A stretch of DNA of 64,000 nucleotides from Perca fluviatilis (Eukaryota; Chordata; Actinopteri; Perciformes; Percidae). The stretch is taken from the NCBI RefSeq assembly GCF_010015445.1, contig NC_053114.1:45476627-45540626 (forward strand), written 5' to 3'. This document shows positions 51,815 to 63,268 of the stretch, piece by piece. The stretch's first letter is position 1, and each line of letters opens with the position of its first letter. The notes under the pieces were generated by a model, which was not told the DNA's origin, did not search any database, and was given only the letters and a program-made list of their open reading frames with translations. The position numbers and the translations under genes were made by a program.

Positions 51815-53341
51815 CTACCACTTAAAACGCCTAATAAACGACTTTGAGCTCTCTCCTCTCTCCACCTTCTCTCCTCTCTCTACTCTCTCCATCTTCTCTG
51901 AGTTCTCTGAACTTCGCAAAGAAATCCCAGCTGGACAGATTTTGATTTCTGCAGTTTTAGCATCACCAGCCGGACCGATACTGAACCAAGGGAAGAGTTT
52001 CTCAGTGAAAGTGTCTCTGTGAGTGTAGATGTGAGTCATGTCTTCAGAGTTGTAGAAGGACACCTCCCCCCCCTCATAGTCCAGCTGGACTCTGATCCTC
52101 TGGAGACTCTTCTTCACTGTGACACTCTTACCAGATCCATCAGTGTATTTTCCACTGCGATGTAATAAACACCAGATTCCATATTTTGGTGACATATATC
52201 TTTCTCCCTTCCTGTCAGCTGACTCTTTGGCTAAACCCACAATCCAGTGAGGATGATCTCCCACCTCCACCTCCCAGCTGTGTTTCCCTGAGCTGAAACC
52301 CTCAGAGCCCAGAACATCTGGATACCTGCTGTGTCTCTCTGGATTGTCTGGAAGCTTCTGGTCTGTGTCTCCACGTCTCACACTAGTCAGATCATCAGAC
52401 AGATAGAGACTGATGGCTGCAGTGTTTGGGTCCAGAATGACGGGACAGAAGTGGACCTTGTCCTTCATCTTCTCCCAGACTCTGAAGGACAGGTTGCCCA
52501 GATGTTTGGCCACATCTGTCAGTGCTCCTGAGAGCAGCTGTGGATCTGACAGCGAGCACTGGACTCTGGCTCTGCTCTGAGAGGCTTTATAACTGCTGAG
52601 GAACGGCACGCTGTCTTTCTGCAGGTCTGCTTCCACAGCAGAGATGCTGTCTGACAGAGAGGAGATCTGCTCCTGAATCCTCTTCATCTCTCTGCTGACA
52701 GTCTTCCCCCTCTGCTGCTCTTCCTCCCTCAGAGATGCCAGTCTGGACTCCTCTTCCTCTTTCAGGAACTGGTGCAGCTTGTTGAACTCGGCTCTGATCT
52801 GACTCTCTGTAGACAGCAGCTGCTTCTTGGAGTGTTGATTTATTTCATCGTATGTTTCCTCCACTCGTCTGTGTTTGTCCCTCTTGTCCTGCAGAGACTG
52901 TAAGTCAGATTTCAGCTGCTCCTTCAGATCTCTGACTGCTTGTTCTACAGGAACCACCGTGTGACCGTGGTGGAGAGAAAACTCACAGACAGGACACACA
53001 ACTCTATCTTCATCCTTACAGAACCAATAAGGGACTTCTGGATGTTTATCACACACCACCTCCACCTTCTTCTTTTCTTTTCCCATCTCAGATGATCCAG
53101 ATTTCTGTCTTTCAGCAAAGTTGTCAGCCAGTTCCTTCAGTGCAAAGTTCATCCCAGTAATCTCTTTTGAGGATATTCTTTTACAAATGGGACAGTTTTT
53201 GTTGTTAGCTTGTTCCCAGAATGTGTTCACGCAGCTTGAACAGAAGCTGTGGTTGCAGCTCAGAGACACAGGATCTCTGAAAGTCTCTGAACACACATGG
53301 CAGTTCAGGTAACTTTCTAAAAGAGCAGTTTTCTCAGCCAT
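51815..53341 (-). CDS. Intronless TRIM E3 ubiquitin ligase, copy 3
   Basis: 508 residues from MAEKTALLESYLNC (an upstream in-frame Met at 53374 is less likely). RING C14..C53, B-box 2 C97..H127, coiled coil about 130-245 and PRY-SPRY about 300-485 are all intact. Versus the 24400 copy I see T213K, D260V, Q323R, one Tyr-to-His in SPRY, and a different tail. The tail has fewer ERGEKV units, SSENSEKMERVERGEK in place of the longer run, and it ends RRFKW. Near-identity of genes and flanks points to recent duplication or gene conversion. Expected to act as a cytosolic RING ligase with SPRY-defined specificity. Confidence 0.9.
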   Translation of the reverse strand: MAEKTALLESYLNCHVCSETFRDPVSLSCNHSFCSSCVNTFWEQANNKNCPICKRISSKEITGMNFALKELADNFAERQKSGSSEMGKEKKKVEVVCDKHPEVPYWFCKDEDRVVCPVCEFSLHHGHTVVPVEQAVRDLKEQLKSDLQSLQDKRDKHRRVEETYDEINQHSKKQLLSTESQIRAEFNKLHQFLKEEEESRLASLREEEQQRGKTVSREMKRIQEQISSLSDSISAVEADLQKDSVPFLSSYKASQSRARVQCSLSDPQLLSGALTDVAKHLGNLSFRVWEKMKDKVHFCPVILDPNTAAISLYLSDDLTSVRRGDTDQKLPDNPERHSRYPDVLGSEGFSSGKHSWEVEVGDHPHWIVGLAKESADRKGERYMSPKYGIWCLLHRSGKYTDGSGKSVTVKKSLQRIRVQLDYEGGEVSFYNSEDMTHIYTHRDTFTEKLFPWFSIGPAGDAKTAEIKICPAGISLRSSENSEKMERVERGEKVERGESSKSFIRRFKW

Positions 53342-55028
53342 CTGTCTTTGTATATAAATGTCTCTCAAAAACAAGACTCACTGATTTCCTGTCCCTTCTC
53401 TTGACTGCTTCAAATCTTCCCGTTGTGTGTTTTCCAGCAGAGATCTCACACCCTGTAATGGCGTCTTAGCTCCGTTCAGCAATGTCTTATGTCTTCCTGT
53501 CCTTGTGATGTGGCTGCTCTCTGACGCAAACACACCAAAGAACCTGCATACAATACCAGGTTTATTTATTGTAACTCTTCTACTGGAGCGGTCAGTGTCT
53601 GACACACCCTGCACCAGACACAAACACACACACCGGCCCTGCTATTCTCTTCAAGAATGCTAGAACGACGCAGACACACAAGTGCACAAAATCCTCCCCA
53701 CGGCGTAAGCTCTGCGTGGAATACTTACAACTAGGGCTGCACAATATGTTTTTTTTTATCGTTCTATCAACTTGCACAATATACACATCGTGAAAGATAT
53801 ACAGAGATTTTGTGAGTTATTTGGACGAGTATCAGTAGAAAAGTCCCCTTCGTAATATAACTCATTCATGTTTTAGTGTTGCCGTTTTATGCTCAATCCC
53901 ATGTTTGATAAAAGAAAGTCAGAAATGAGTTAGTTTGTCCAAAGGGAAAGAGTTTTTTATTGCTTTTATTCAAATCTATTTTAGTGTTTGGATGTGAGCT
54001 GCAGCAGTTTGTCTGACAACATGAAGAGAAAGTTGTGTTTCTGTAAACAGTTTAACCATAAACACACTGTTTGACTCTGCAACAATAGTCACAGCAGCAA
54101 AGCATGCTGGTGTTTTGGGGTATGTTTGGTATTTCCATAGAAAGTAAAATAAATGGACAATGTAATTCCGTTGTTTTCCATGGAGACCAGTGTGTGATAT
54201 CAGAAGTCTCTTTCCCGGTGCTGGCTGAGCGTTACTGAGCAGCCTCCAACTGAGCTTGAAGACGTAGATGTGACGTGAGCAACCTGTCTGAAAGTGTGAA
54301 GTCTTCTGGTAGCTGTGCCGAGAGAAATCTCAATCATTCCCAATCTTACAGAGACGGAGAGCGTAGGTATATGTAAGGAGATAACATAGACACAGACTAT
54401 TGATCAATAAAATTAACATTACTATTTAACATGAGTAATTAATAGAGTTGCACCGATTGACCGGCTGGTGACCGGAATTAGTCGATTTTCACGTCATCGG
54501 CCATGACCGGTGACCGGCCGGTCAGTCTGACATATGCCGATGTTATGCCGGTCAATGCACTCGGGCGCCGCATGATTAACATCGTGCAACATCAGTATCA
54601 CATGTGCACATGCAGGGTTTCTGCTATATGCATGTAGCAGCGGTGCACTGCCGCTCCATCAGCTGTTTATGAAATGTCATACAGTCGTAATTATAGACTC
54701 TCTCTCTCTCTCTCTCTCCCCTCTGAGGCTGAACAACTGGAACATGTAAACCACACTCACGTGGGTCCCGTGAAGTATAAAAGCTACAGCTTATCAGAAA
54801 ATAGCGTTGGGCACCCTTACGTTGATGAATTTACTGTGTCTCAGACCCCAGATGAGACAAGAAGCTAATGTTTGGTCATAGCGCCCCCAGCTGGCAAAAG
54901 GAAATTAGGCTTATATGACAAACCTCAACTGATTAACATGAAACTTATAATGTGTGATACTGAGCTACCCCCTAAACTTTAACCACGGCCATTATTCAGG
55001 CCACGCCCCTTTATGGCTTTTGAACCGT
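53342..55028. other. TRIM 5' flank, unit C; no gene recognised
   Basis: Nearly base-for-base equal to 25972-27657, including the palindromic TGACCGGCCGGTCA segment near 54512 and a (CT)n tract at 54699-54718. The inverted partner of the module-M end lies at about 53610-54180. Confidence 0.6.
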
Positions 55029-56124
55029 TTAAAGGGATATTTCACCGCTGGAAAGCTGAATGTATCTTTAAATTGGGTCACTTATGTAGTATAACTGTGA
55101 AAAAAATTGAAATTGGTGCCTTCTAGGCCGGGAAAAGCCAGAAAATGTGTTTTTGGTTCATGTGGATGAAAGCCACCAAATCCCAAAATGCACTTGCTTC
55201 ACTGCTCTGAGTCCACTCCCAAGCCACCCCTACCGTTTACAGACATAGACAGACAGTGAGGCATTCAACTCAAGTGTTTTATTGTCATTTCAAACATATA
55301 CATGAAACAATGTTTCACCGTGGCTCAAGTGGTGTTACACATTTAAAATATATAAAAACGACATACGAAACAGGCTACATTTAGTGCACACACAGAGGCT
55401 CCGTAAAGTTCAGCTAACTCATACTAGCATTAGCGCTTGGCTGTAAACACTGAGTATTTATAAACACAGCCGTGAATTTGCGTGGAATGTAGCTAGAATG
55501 GTCAGCATTTAACGGTCACAAACTTCACCAGCGGTTAGCAATTAGTTTGATACAAGCAACCCATTTCTGCAACAGTCCGCGTTAACAGAGACCACCTCAA
55601 TGAGTCTTACCGGGCGGCAGGTCCAGCATCCAGGCTAGCATGCCTGGTAGCTGGATAGCGGAGTCTGGTACACTGTTCATTCATGTTTCCACAACAAGAA
55701 AAACACAGCAGTCTCTGAACTCGCGTTGGGAGTTTGTTTGAAGTTGGATGTAGTCCAGTTTGTTGTTGCAGGATTGATGGAACAGGTGGCCGGATAGCGT
55801 TCGCTTTCCACCGGCACTCGTTCAACATTCCGCGCTGATGATGTCCCTTTACCGGCCAGATGCATCGAGCAACACCGCTGGTCTCCATAGCCGACGGGCG
55901 AAGCTCTTGTGTGTGTCGAGTATTCCGTCTGTAATAAAGTGTCCTGCATATTCTCCGATCTGTACCAATGTATCCCGGTGGTACAGCCGCTCTTGATCCC
56001 ATTCTTAAACCTTTCTACCACCGATGTGTTGCCCTTTTGATGTATACCCTCCTGTTTTTACCTCTTATGAGTTTCTCCTAATGTCAGCAATTGATTTTAA
56101 ATTTTTTTAGTTCCAATGCACATA

Positions 56125-57673
56125 CAGACCCTTTCCAAAAAATTTGAATATCATGGAAAAGTTTATTTATTTCCATAATTCCATTCAAAACGTTAAACTT
56201 CCATTTTGATAAAAGAATTTTCAAGTATTTAGTTGTTTATTTGTACATAATTTGGGCTTCCAGCTCATAAAACCCACGAAAACAGGATTTCAAAAGATTA
56301 GAATACTGTGAAGAAATCACCATTTACTTCTCAGTTTTTGCAGAAAAAAAGAAATTAGGATCACATCAAATCAATCAAAATATGGTACTTTCAAAACAAT
56401 ACGTCAATCTTCAATACTTGGTAGTCTTAATCACTGCCTCGATGCGCCGTGGGATTGAGGCAATCTTCTTTGTTTTTGGGTCTGGTGTCCCTCATTAAAC
56501 CTTTTGATAATACCCCATAGATTCTCAATGGGGTTTAGGCGAGTTGGCTGGCCTGTCAAGCACTGTGATGGCATGGGCATCAAACCAGGTTTTGGTGCTT
56601 CTGGCGGTATGGGCAGGGGCCAGGTCCTGCTGGAACATGAAATCTGCATCTCCATACAGATCCTCAGCAGAAGAAATCATGAAGTCCTCTAAAACACTCT
56701 GGTAGACTGATGCGGTGACCTTGGATTTAAGAAAGCAGAGTTTACCAACACCTGCACTGGACATTGCTCCCCAAATCATGACTGACTGTGGATATTTCAC
56801 ACTGGACCTCAAGCAACTTGGGTTCTGTTCCTCACCCGTCTTCTTCCAAACCCTTGGACCTTGATTCCTAAACGAAAGGCACACTTTACTTTCATCGGAA
56901 AAGAGGACCATGGACCACTGGCCAACAGTCCAGTCCTTCTTCTCCTTGGCTCAGTTGAGACGCTTCCTAAGTTGGCTCAGGCTCAGAAGCGGTTTGACCC
57001 GAGGAACCCGACAGTTGTAGCCCATCTCCCGGATGCGTCTGAATGTGGTGGTTTTTGAAGCTGTGACTCCCGCCTCATTCCACTCTTTCTGGATCTCTGC
57101 CAGATTCATGAATCTTCTCTGTTTGATAATCCGCTGAAGCCCACGGTCAGCTCTTCTGCTGGTGCATCTTCTCCTGCCACATTGTAGACTTTCCATTGAT
57201 ATGCTTGGACACAGCACTCTGTGAACAGCCAGCCTCCTTAACTATGAACTTTTGTGGCTTACCCATCCTATGGAAGGTATCAATGATGGTCTTCTGGCCA
57301 GTTGTCAAGTCTGCAGTCTTCCCCATATTGATCCTGAGACAATTGAACCAAAGTGAAGCAATTTAATGACACCTGGGAAAACCTGTGCAGGTGCTTTGAG
57401 TTTAGTAGATGAGTAGTGTGGTACCTTATTAAAACATTCATGCCCTGTAAAATTTGGGCTGATTTCTTCACAGTATTCTAATTTTTTGAAATCCTGTTTT
57501 CGTGGGTTTTGTGAGCTGGAAGCCCAAATTATGTACAAATAAACAACTAAATAATTGAAATCGTTTAAGTTGTGGGCCCTGAATCTATGATCTATGGAAG
57601 TTTAACGTTTTGAATGGAATTATGGAAATAAATAAACTTTTCCATGATATTCAAATTTTTTGGAAAGGGGCTG
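56125..57673 (-). mobile_element. Tc1/mariner-family element, unit C
   Basis: 1549 bp, TA-flanked (56123-56124, 57674-57675), the best preserved of the three copies. Confidence 0.9.
56431..57266 (-). pseudogene. Tc1-like transposase relic, unit C
   Basis: Starts MGKPQKFIVKEAG at 57266. A paired-type DNA-binding part follows (RRADRGLQRIIKQRRFMN, EIQKEWNEAGVTASKTT), then VLFSDESKVCLSFRNQGPRV with the first catalytic Asp, then FQQDLAPAHTA with the second, and PIENLWGIIKRF with the Glu. Each motif is present, but there are frame changes near 57175, 56945 and 56550. Closest to complete of the three, though not functional as it stands. Confidence 0.82.
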
Positions 57674-58209
57674 TAATTGTTATAAAAGTTTTCTGCTGAG
57701 AAGCTTATATACTATCTATGCTGAGAAGACAGTAGCAAAGATTGAAGATTGCTGACGCTCGTTTTGCCTTGGAAATCTTTGTGTATTGGACTGTGTGACG
57801 ACAGTCCAATCCCCTATGGGCGGGTTGAAAACATGTGGAAGTAGCTCCTATTACTGGCTGTAGTCCATAGCCTCTGGGCAAAATATCTTCCGATAACGCA
57901 ACAATCGTTTACGTCATCGGAAGATTTTTTCCAGACCCACAATACAGAGATCTCTCGTCTCAAAAATACTACCGTGTTTCTACAGATACAAAGCTTAATG
58001 CTAAATCGGTGAAGTATCCCTTTAAGGTAGAGTTGTGACGAGGGAGCAGGGAATTTGGACCCAAACGCAGAGAGGAGGCAGGCAGGCAGAAGGTGGTCAA
58101 ACTGAGGTATTTAATATAACAAAAGGCAGCAGTACAAGGACTGGAAACACATGAAATAAAAAACTGATGGCAGGAGCAAACAGAACACACAAAGGAACAA
58201 ACACCAGAC

Positions 58210-60700
58210 ATGAGACCACTAGGGACAGGGAGACAGAGACCACTAGGGACTGGGAGACAGAGAGGCCTCGGCAACTGGGAGACAGAGAGACCACTAGGGA
58301 CTGGGAGACAGAGAGGCCTGCCGGCTACGGGAGACAGAGAGACCACTAGGGACTGGGAGACAGAGAGGCCTCGGCAACTGGGATACAGAGAGGCCTCAGC
58401 AACTGGGAGATGACTGAAGGCAGACACCCTCAGGCGGCCGGCGACGAAGGCAGAAACCCTCAGGCGGCCGGCGGGCGGACGCCTTCTGGTGGCCGGGCAG
58501 GGCGTTGAGGACAGCGTCCCTCCGGGGGCGGTACTGGACGTCGAAGGCAGTGCCCCTCCGGGGGCGGTACTGGACGTCGAAGGCAGTGCCCCTCCGGGGG
58601 CCGTACTGGACGTCGAAGGCAGCGCCCCTCCGGGGGCCGTACTGGACGTCGGGGGCAGCGCCCCTCCGGGGGCCATACTGGACGTCGGGGGCAGCGCCCC
58701 TACGGGGGCTGTGGTCAGACCCAGTTCAGGGGGAATGGATGCCAGCCAGGATTCAGGGGGGCGGCTAGCCAGCCGGGCCTCATGGGAGCTGCTCGCCAGC
58801 CAGGATTCAAGAGGGCTGCTAGCTAGCGTAGGGACTCTAGGGAACTCAGGGACTCTAGCACACTCAGGGGCTCTAGCACATTCAGGGGCTCTAGCACACT
58901 CAGGGGCTCTAGCAGGCTTAGGGACGCTAGGAAGCTCAGGGGCGCTGGGCAGTGCTGGGACACTGGGCAGTGTGGGGATCCTAGAGAGCTCGGGGACGCT
59001 AGGAAGCATGGGGACACTAAAGAGGCTGCCAGCTAGCTTGGAATCAGGGGGGCTGCTAGCCAGCCAGGGATTAGGGAGGCTGCTGGCTAGGCTGGATTCA
59101 GGGAGGTTGCTAGCGAGCTGGGACTCGGGGGAGCTGCTAGCTGGCTGGGACTCGGGGGAGCTGCTAGCTGGCTGGGACTCGGGGGAGCTGCTAGCTATCC
59201 TGGAGTCAGGGGGACTGCAAGCTAGCTCGGGCTAGCTAGCTGGGAGTCAGGGGAGCTGCTAGCTAGCTGGGACTCGGGGGAGCTGCTAGCTAGCTGGGAC
59301 CCGGGGGAGCTGCTAGCTAGCTGGGACTCAGGGGACTCTGGGGGGCCTCTACACGGCCGGTACTCAAGGAACTCTGGGGGGCCGCTACACGGCTGGGACT
59401 CAAGGAACTCTGGGGGGCCGCTGCACGGCCGGGACTCAAGGAACTCTGGGGGGCCGCTACACGGCCGGGACTCAACAAGGAACTCTGGGGGGCCGCTACA
59501 CGGCCGGGACTCAAGGAACTCTGGGGGGCCGCTACACGGCCGGGACTCAAGGAACTCTGGGGCCGCTACGCGCCCGGGACGCAAGAACTCTGGGGGCGCT
59601 ACGGCGGGACTCAAGGGCTCTGGGGGCCGCTACGGCCGGGACTCACGGAACTCTGGGGGCCGCTACACGGCCGGGACGCAAGGAACTCTGGGGCCGCCAC
59701 GGCCGGGACTCAAGGAACTCTGGGGCCGCTACGGCCGGGACGCAAGGAACTCTGGGGCCCGCTACGGCCGGGACTCAAGGAACTCTGGGGGGCCGCTACA
59801 CGGCCGGGACTCACGGAACTCTGGGGGCCCGCTACGGCCGGGACACGCAAGGAACTCTGGGGGGCTGCTACACGGCCGGGACTCAAGGAACTCTGGGGGC
59901 CGCTACACGGCCGGGACTCTAGGGGGCTGCTACACAGCTGGGACTCTAGGGGGCTGCTAGCTAGCCTGGAGTCAAGGGGCCTGCTTGCTAGCGAGAAATT
60001 AGGGAGGCTGCTAGCCAGAAGGGGATCAGGGAGGCAGCTAGCTAGCCTGGAGTCAGGCGGGCCGCTAGCTAGCGGGGATTCAGGGAGGTTCCTAGCTGGC
60101 GGGGAACCAGGGAGGTTGCTAGCTAGCTGGGGCTCTCAGAGGCTGCTAGCTAACCTAGATTCAGGAGGGTTGCTAGCTAGTCTGGATTCAGGGGAGTTGC
60201 TAGCTGGCCTGGGATCTGGGAGGGTGCTAGATAGCCGGGTGTCAGGAAGGCTGCTAGCTAGCCTGGAGTCAAGGGGCCTGCTAGTTAGCGGGGAGTCAGC
60301 GAGGTTGCTAGCTAGCCTGGATCCAAGGGGGTTGCTAGCTAGCTGGGGCTCAGAGAGATCGCTAGCTAGCGGGGAATCAGGAAGGTGGCTAGCTAGCTGA
60401 GAGTCAAAAAGGCCGCTAGCAGGCCGGGAGTCAGGGGAGAGGCCGCTAGCAGGCCGGGAGTCAGGGGAGAGGCTGCTAGCAGGCCAGGAGTCTGGGGAGA
60501 GGCAGCATGTCAGCCCAGAGTCAGGAGAGCTGCACGCAGAGTCAGGAGAGCTACACGTCGGCTCAGGGTCACGAGAGCTGCACGCAGAGTCAGGAGAGCT
60601 GCACGCCAGCTCAGAGTCAGGAGAGGCGCACGTCATCTCAGGAACAGAAGGGTTGCATGTCAGCTCAGGAACAGAAGGGTTGCACGTCAGCTCAGGAACA
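58210..60700. repeat. Mosaic tandem arrays inside the LTR element, unit C
   Basis: Same six families as in units A and B. The aaggaactctgggggg array here has extra, partly degenerate units (59560-59870), and the actggacgtcgaagg array at 58520-58710 is very regular. Frames stay open on both strands over long stretches, but only the minus strand continues from the presumptive start at 60882. Confidence 0.88.
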
Positions 60701-60882
60701 CTGGTCGGCTCAGGCTTAAAACGTGGAAGGCCAAACTTCTGCTCAACCTCCTCCCAGCGGAGCACCATGACACGCCAGGTATGGGAGGGATCCACCTCGT
60801 GACAGGAGCGGAAAATGTCTCGCAACCACTCACCATCTGGATCCATTGGGTGCAGGAGGGGCTCAAACTCTACTGGGGCCAT
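60136..60882 (-). CDS. Repetitive Pro/Ser/Ala-rich ORF at the gag position of the LTR element
   Basis: 248 residues from MAPVEFEPLLHPMDPDGEW, starting 18 bases after the inner edge of the 5' LTR. The first ~55 residues are non-repetitive (LRDIFRSCHEVDPSHTW, EEVEQKFGLPRFKPEP), then tandem degenerate repeats (PEMTCASPDSELAC, SPDSRPASGL, DSRLASSLPD). No zinc knuckle, protease or polymerase motif. The equivalent in unit B is 149 residues and in unit A is broken early. I do not recognise the family. A gag-like or structural role is inferred from position only. Downstream frames (59222-59614, 57969-59009) suggest the ancestral ORF was much longer. Confidence 0.45.
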   Translation of the reverse strand: MAPVEFEPLLHPMDPDGEWLRDIFRSCHEVDPSHTWRVMVLRWEEVEQKFGLPRFKPEPTSVPELTCNPSVPELTCNPSVPEMTCASPDSELACSSPDSACSSRDPEPTCSSPDSACSSPDSGLTCCLSPDSWPASSLSPDSRPASGLSPDSRPASGLFDSQLASHLPDSPLASDLSEPQLASNPLGSRLASNLADSPLTSRPLDSRLASSLPDTRLSSTLPDPRPASNSPESRLASNPPESRLASSL

Positions 60883-61604
60883 TTCTGGCTAGTTCGTACT
60901 GTGATGAGGGAGAAGGGAATTTGGACCCAAACGCAGAGAGGAGGCAGGCAGGCAGAAGGTGGTCAAACTGAGGTATTTAATATTACAAAAGGCGGCAATA
61001 CAAGGACTGGAAACACATGAAATCAAAAACTGACGGCAGGAGCAAACAGAACACACAAAGCAACAAACACCAGACATGGGGAAGGACACAAGACGAACTA
61101 ACAAGAGACAAAGGGAACACATAGGCTAAATACATGAGGTGACGGGCAAATCAGAAACAGGTGAGACAACAGGTGAAGCACATCAGGGCGGGGCAGGACA
61201 ATCACAAAGGAGGGAAAACACAGGAAGTAAAGTGGACAAGACAAGACAGAAAACCGACTATCAAAATAAAACAGGAAACAGAACATAAACAGGGAAACAT
61301 GAAATCGACTAAACACAGAAACTTTACACAACACTAAACACAAGGGAGAACAGAGAACACCGGAATTACCAAAATACACACAAGTGAGAATAACCAACAA
61401 AAACAGGAAACTTACAGAAAACTACCAAGAAGCAACAGAAATAGCACAAAACACAAGGCAAAATACAGAAACCATAATAGCATGCAAGCCGTAAACACAG
61501 AAACCACAACAAAAGTCTTGTGTGAGGTATCATTGAACTCAACAAAGAGTTCCTTTTTAATTGGTGATGGTTTGGCCCGCCCCCTATGCTTTAGCCACGC
61601 CCCT

Positions 61605-61640
61605 TTTCACAGCTAATGAACTGTATGACGTAGTCTTGTG
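61605..61640. other. Empty target site of the DUF7869-type transposon
   Basis: Here 'cagctaatgaa' joins directly to 'ctgtatgacgtag', whereas in units A and B the same flanks are separated by the 4.7-kb element, with ACT present on both sides. The flanking 55-bp direct repeats (61516 and 61633) are retained. Confidence 0.85.
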
Positions 61641-63128
61641 TGAGGTATCATTGAACTCAGCAGGGAGTTCCCTTTTCATTGGTGATGACTTGTAGTGTCT
61701 GAGTGCCACTCAAATGCACGGTCGCAATGAGCGGCATAGTAACCTCGACACGTGCAGAGGAGCCCGTCCAACGCTGCTTGCAGCTTAATTGTACAGTATC
61801 TTACTATTCGTATAAGATTCATCTTATATATTATTGTATACAAGATTTATTTTAATCTCCTCCTGAATAACTTGATTTCATTAAGAGCCAGGTAGCAGAG
61901 CTGCATACCTTGCGCAGTGAATCTCGTCACTGGAGACACTCTTATATCAATCAAGTGATTACAGTTTATATACTGATCTTTCCTCGTTAAAACACTGCAA
62001 TATCTATGTTCAGTCCCTGACTGATTTTCCTAGGAATAGCAATCTCCTTTTAACGTGCTGCATGGAGTTATTTATTACATGTAGCCTTCTCACACAGGCT
62101 ATGGACTAGTGTCTCCCAGAGACCGCAGATATTTTTATTACTTTTACCAGATAGATTACTTGTTATTGCTTCGTTTCTCTGATTGTCCTGTCACTAGGTT
62201 AATGCCTAACTATGACCACGCCCAAGTTATACAAGGCTTGAAGTGTCACTAGGAAAGACAATAGCCCAGCGAAATCAAGACATCATCACCATTTGGTTTT
62301 AAACAAGTCGTCTTTCTGGATAAAGAAATGCAATTTATCTCACCTGGAAATCTTCAGTGGTTCTGTCCGCTGTTCAAAAAAGAATCCCGTCCCCTTCCGT
62401 CTCCTCCAGCAGGAACTGGCCTCTGTAAAAACAGCAATTCAAGCTGGAGGTCGTTGTTCAAGGAGTCACCAAAGGACTCCCCCATGCACGGTGTTTCAGG
62501 ACCCAAAACCTGGAAGGGGGGGACGGATGTTTGGGATCCGGCTCGAAGGACTAAGTTGTTAGGATAATTATTTATCAAAGTTCGCTTTTATTTGCGCAAG
62601 CAAGGAGTCAACTTTACAGCACTCACAGCATAGTACAAAAAGTGACAGGCGAAAGCCCTCTACAGCAGCTTTTTATGATTAATATGAAGTCATAATAACA
62701 AGAAGTCAATGTCGTCTTTGCCTGCTCTGCCCTCAGGTGCATTCGGTGCTTTTCAAGGCCAGTCAGTCTGCTCCTATGTTATCTTGTGAAAACAAACAGT
62801 ATTTTGGCTTCATATTATGGAAACAGTTTAATATTAATGTTATTTAGAAAAGAGTTGTTTAATTTTTCTAACACTCGTCCCCAACAGTTTCAACATGGTT
62901 ACTCAGAATATTCACCTCCTGCTCCCCACTTCTCTTCCTAATAGTTCCTGTTACGAGCAATGATCTCAGTGTTTTTGAACCATTTATTTGACCTCTGCTT
63001 ACTGTCTTATACCATCACATCTTGAAACTAATTATAGATGTATGCTCACTCTGTCCATGATGCAGGTGATATCTAAACAAAAATATTACACTTAAAAAAA
63101 ACATTTTACCTTACTTTACAGTGATCAG

Positions 63129-63138
63129 AGTTTAAGTA
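63129..63138. other. Empty target site of the TTAA MITE
   Basis: A single TTAA (63132-63135) lies between flanks that in three other module copies surround the ~370-bp MITE with a TTAA on each side. Confidence 0.85.
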
Positions 63139-63157
63139 TTATTAATAGAGTGGAAAA

Positions 63158-63237
63158 ATAAATTAATTTAAAAACACTTCTAGAGAAATACTACAACATC
63201 GTAGTATTTCTATAAAAGTGTTTATAAATTCATTTAT
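63158..63237. repeat. Near-perfect palindrome (37-bp arms, 6-bp loop)
   Basis: Arms 63158-63194 and 63201-63237 are inverted copies matching at 33 of 37 positions around AACATC. The other module M copies carry only the right arm sequence, so the left arm is an added inverted duplicate. Confidence 0.85.
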
Positions 63238-63268
63238 ATTTTAAAATATCAGAGATTCCACTTGTACA

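Larger units (their letters stand above)
55029..58025. mobile_element. TTAA-bounded DNA element, unit C (carries a Tc1-like insert)
   Basis: TTAA at 55029-55032 and 58022-58025 with the same 19-bp inverted ends as unit B. The interior includes conserved minus-strand frames at 55607-56021 of unknown identity. Confidence 0.65.
58034..61511 (-). mobile_element. Non-autonomous LTR retrotransposon, unit C
   Basis: 5' LTR 60900-61511 and ~180-bp 3' LTR remnant 58034-58213. Flanks AGAGT (58029-58033) and AAAGT (61512-61516), one mismatch. Interior longer than in unit B because the 36-bp array is expanded (about 59340-59930). Confidence 0.78.
61700..63268. other. Module M, truncated copy at the right end
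   Basis: Parallel to 20437-22330 but without the TTAA MITE. More single-base differences than the other copies. It ends abruptly at about 63268 in gypsy pol sequence. Contains the 79-bp splice-flanked segment on the minus strand at about 62345-62423. Confidence 0.75.

Noticed and set aside
58489..59235. Plus-strand 248-codon ORF (GAVLDVEGSAPP repeats) as a gene
   Set aside because: Antisense shadow of the repeat arrays. Only the minus strand has a frame beginning at the LTR edge with a non-repetitive head.
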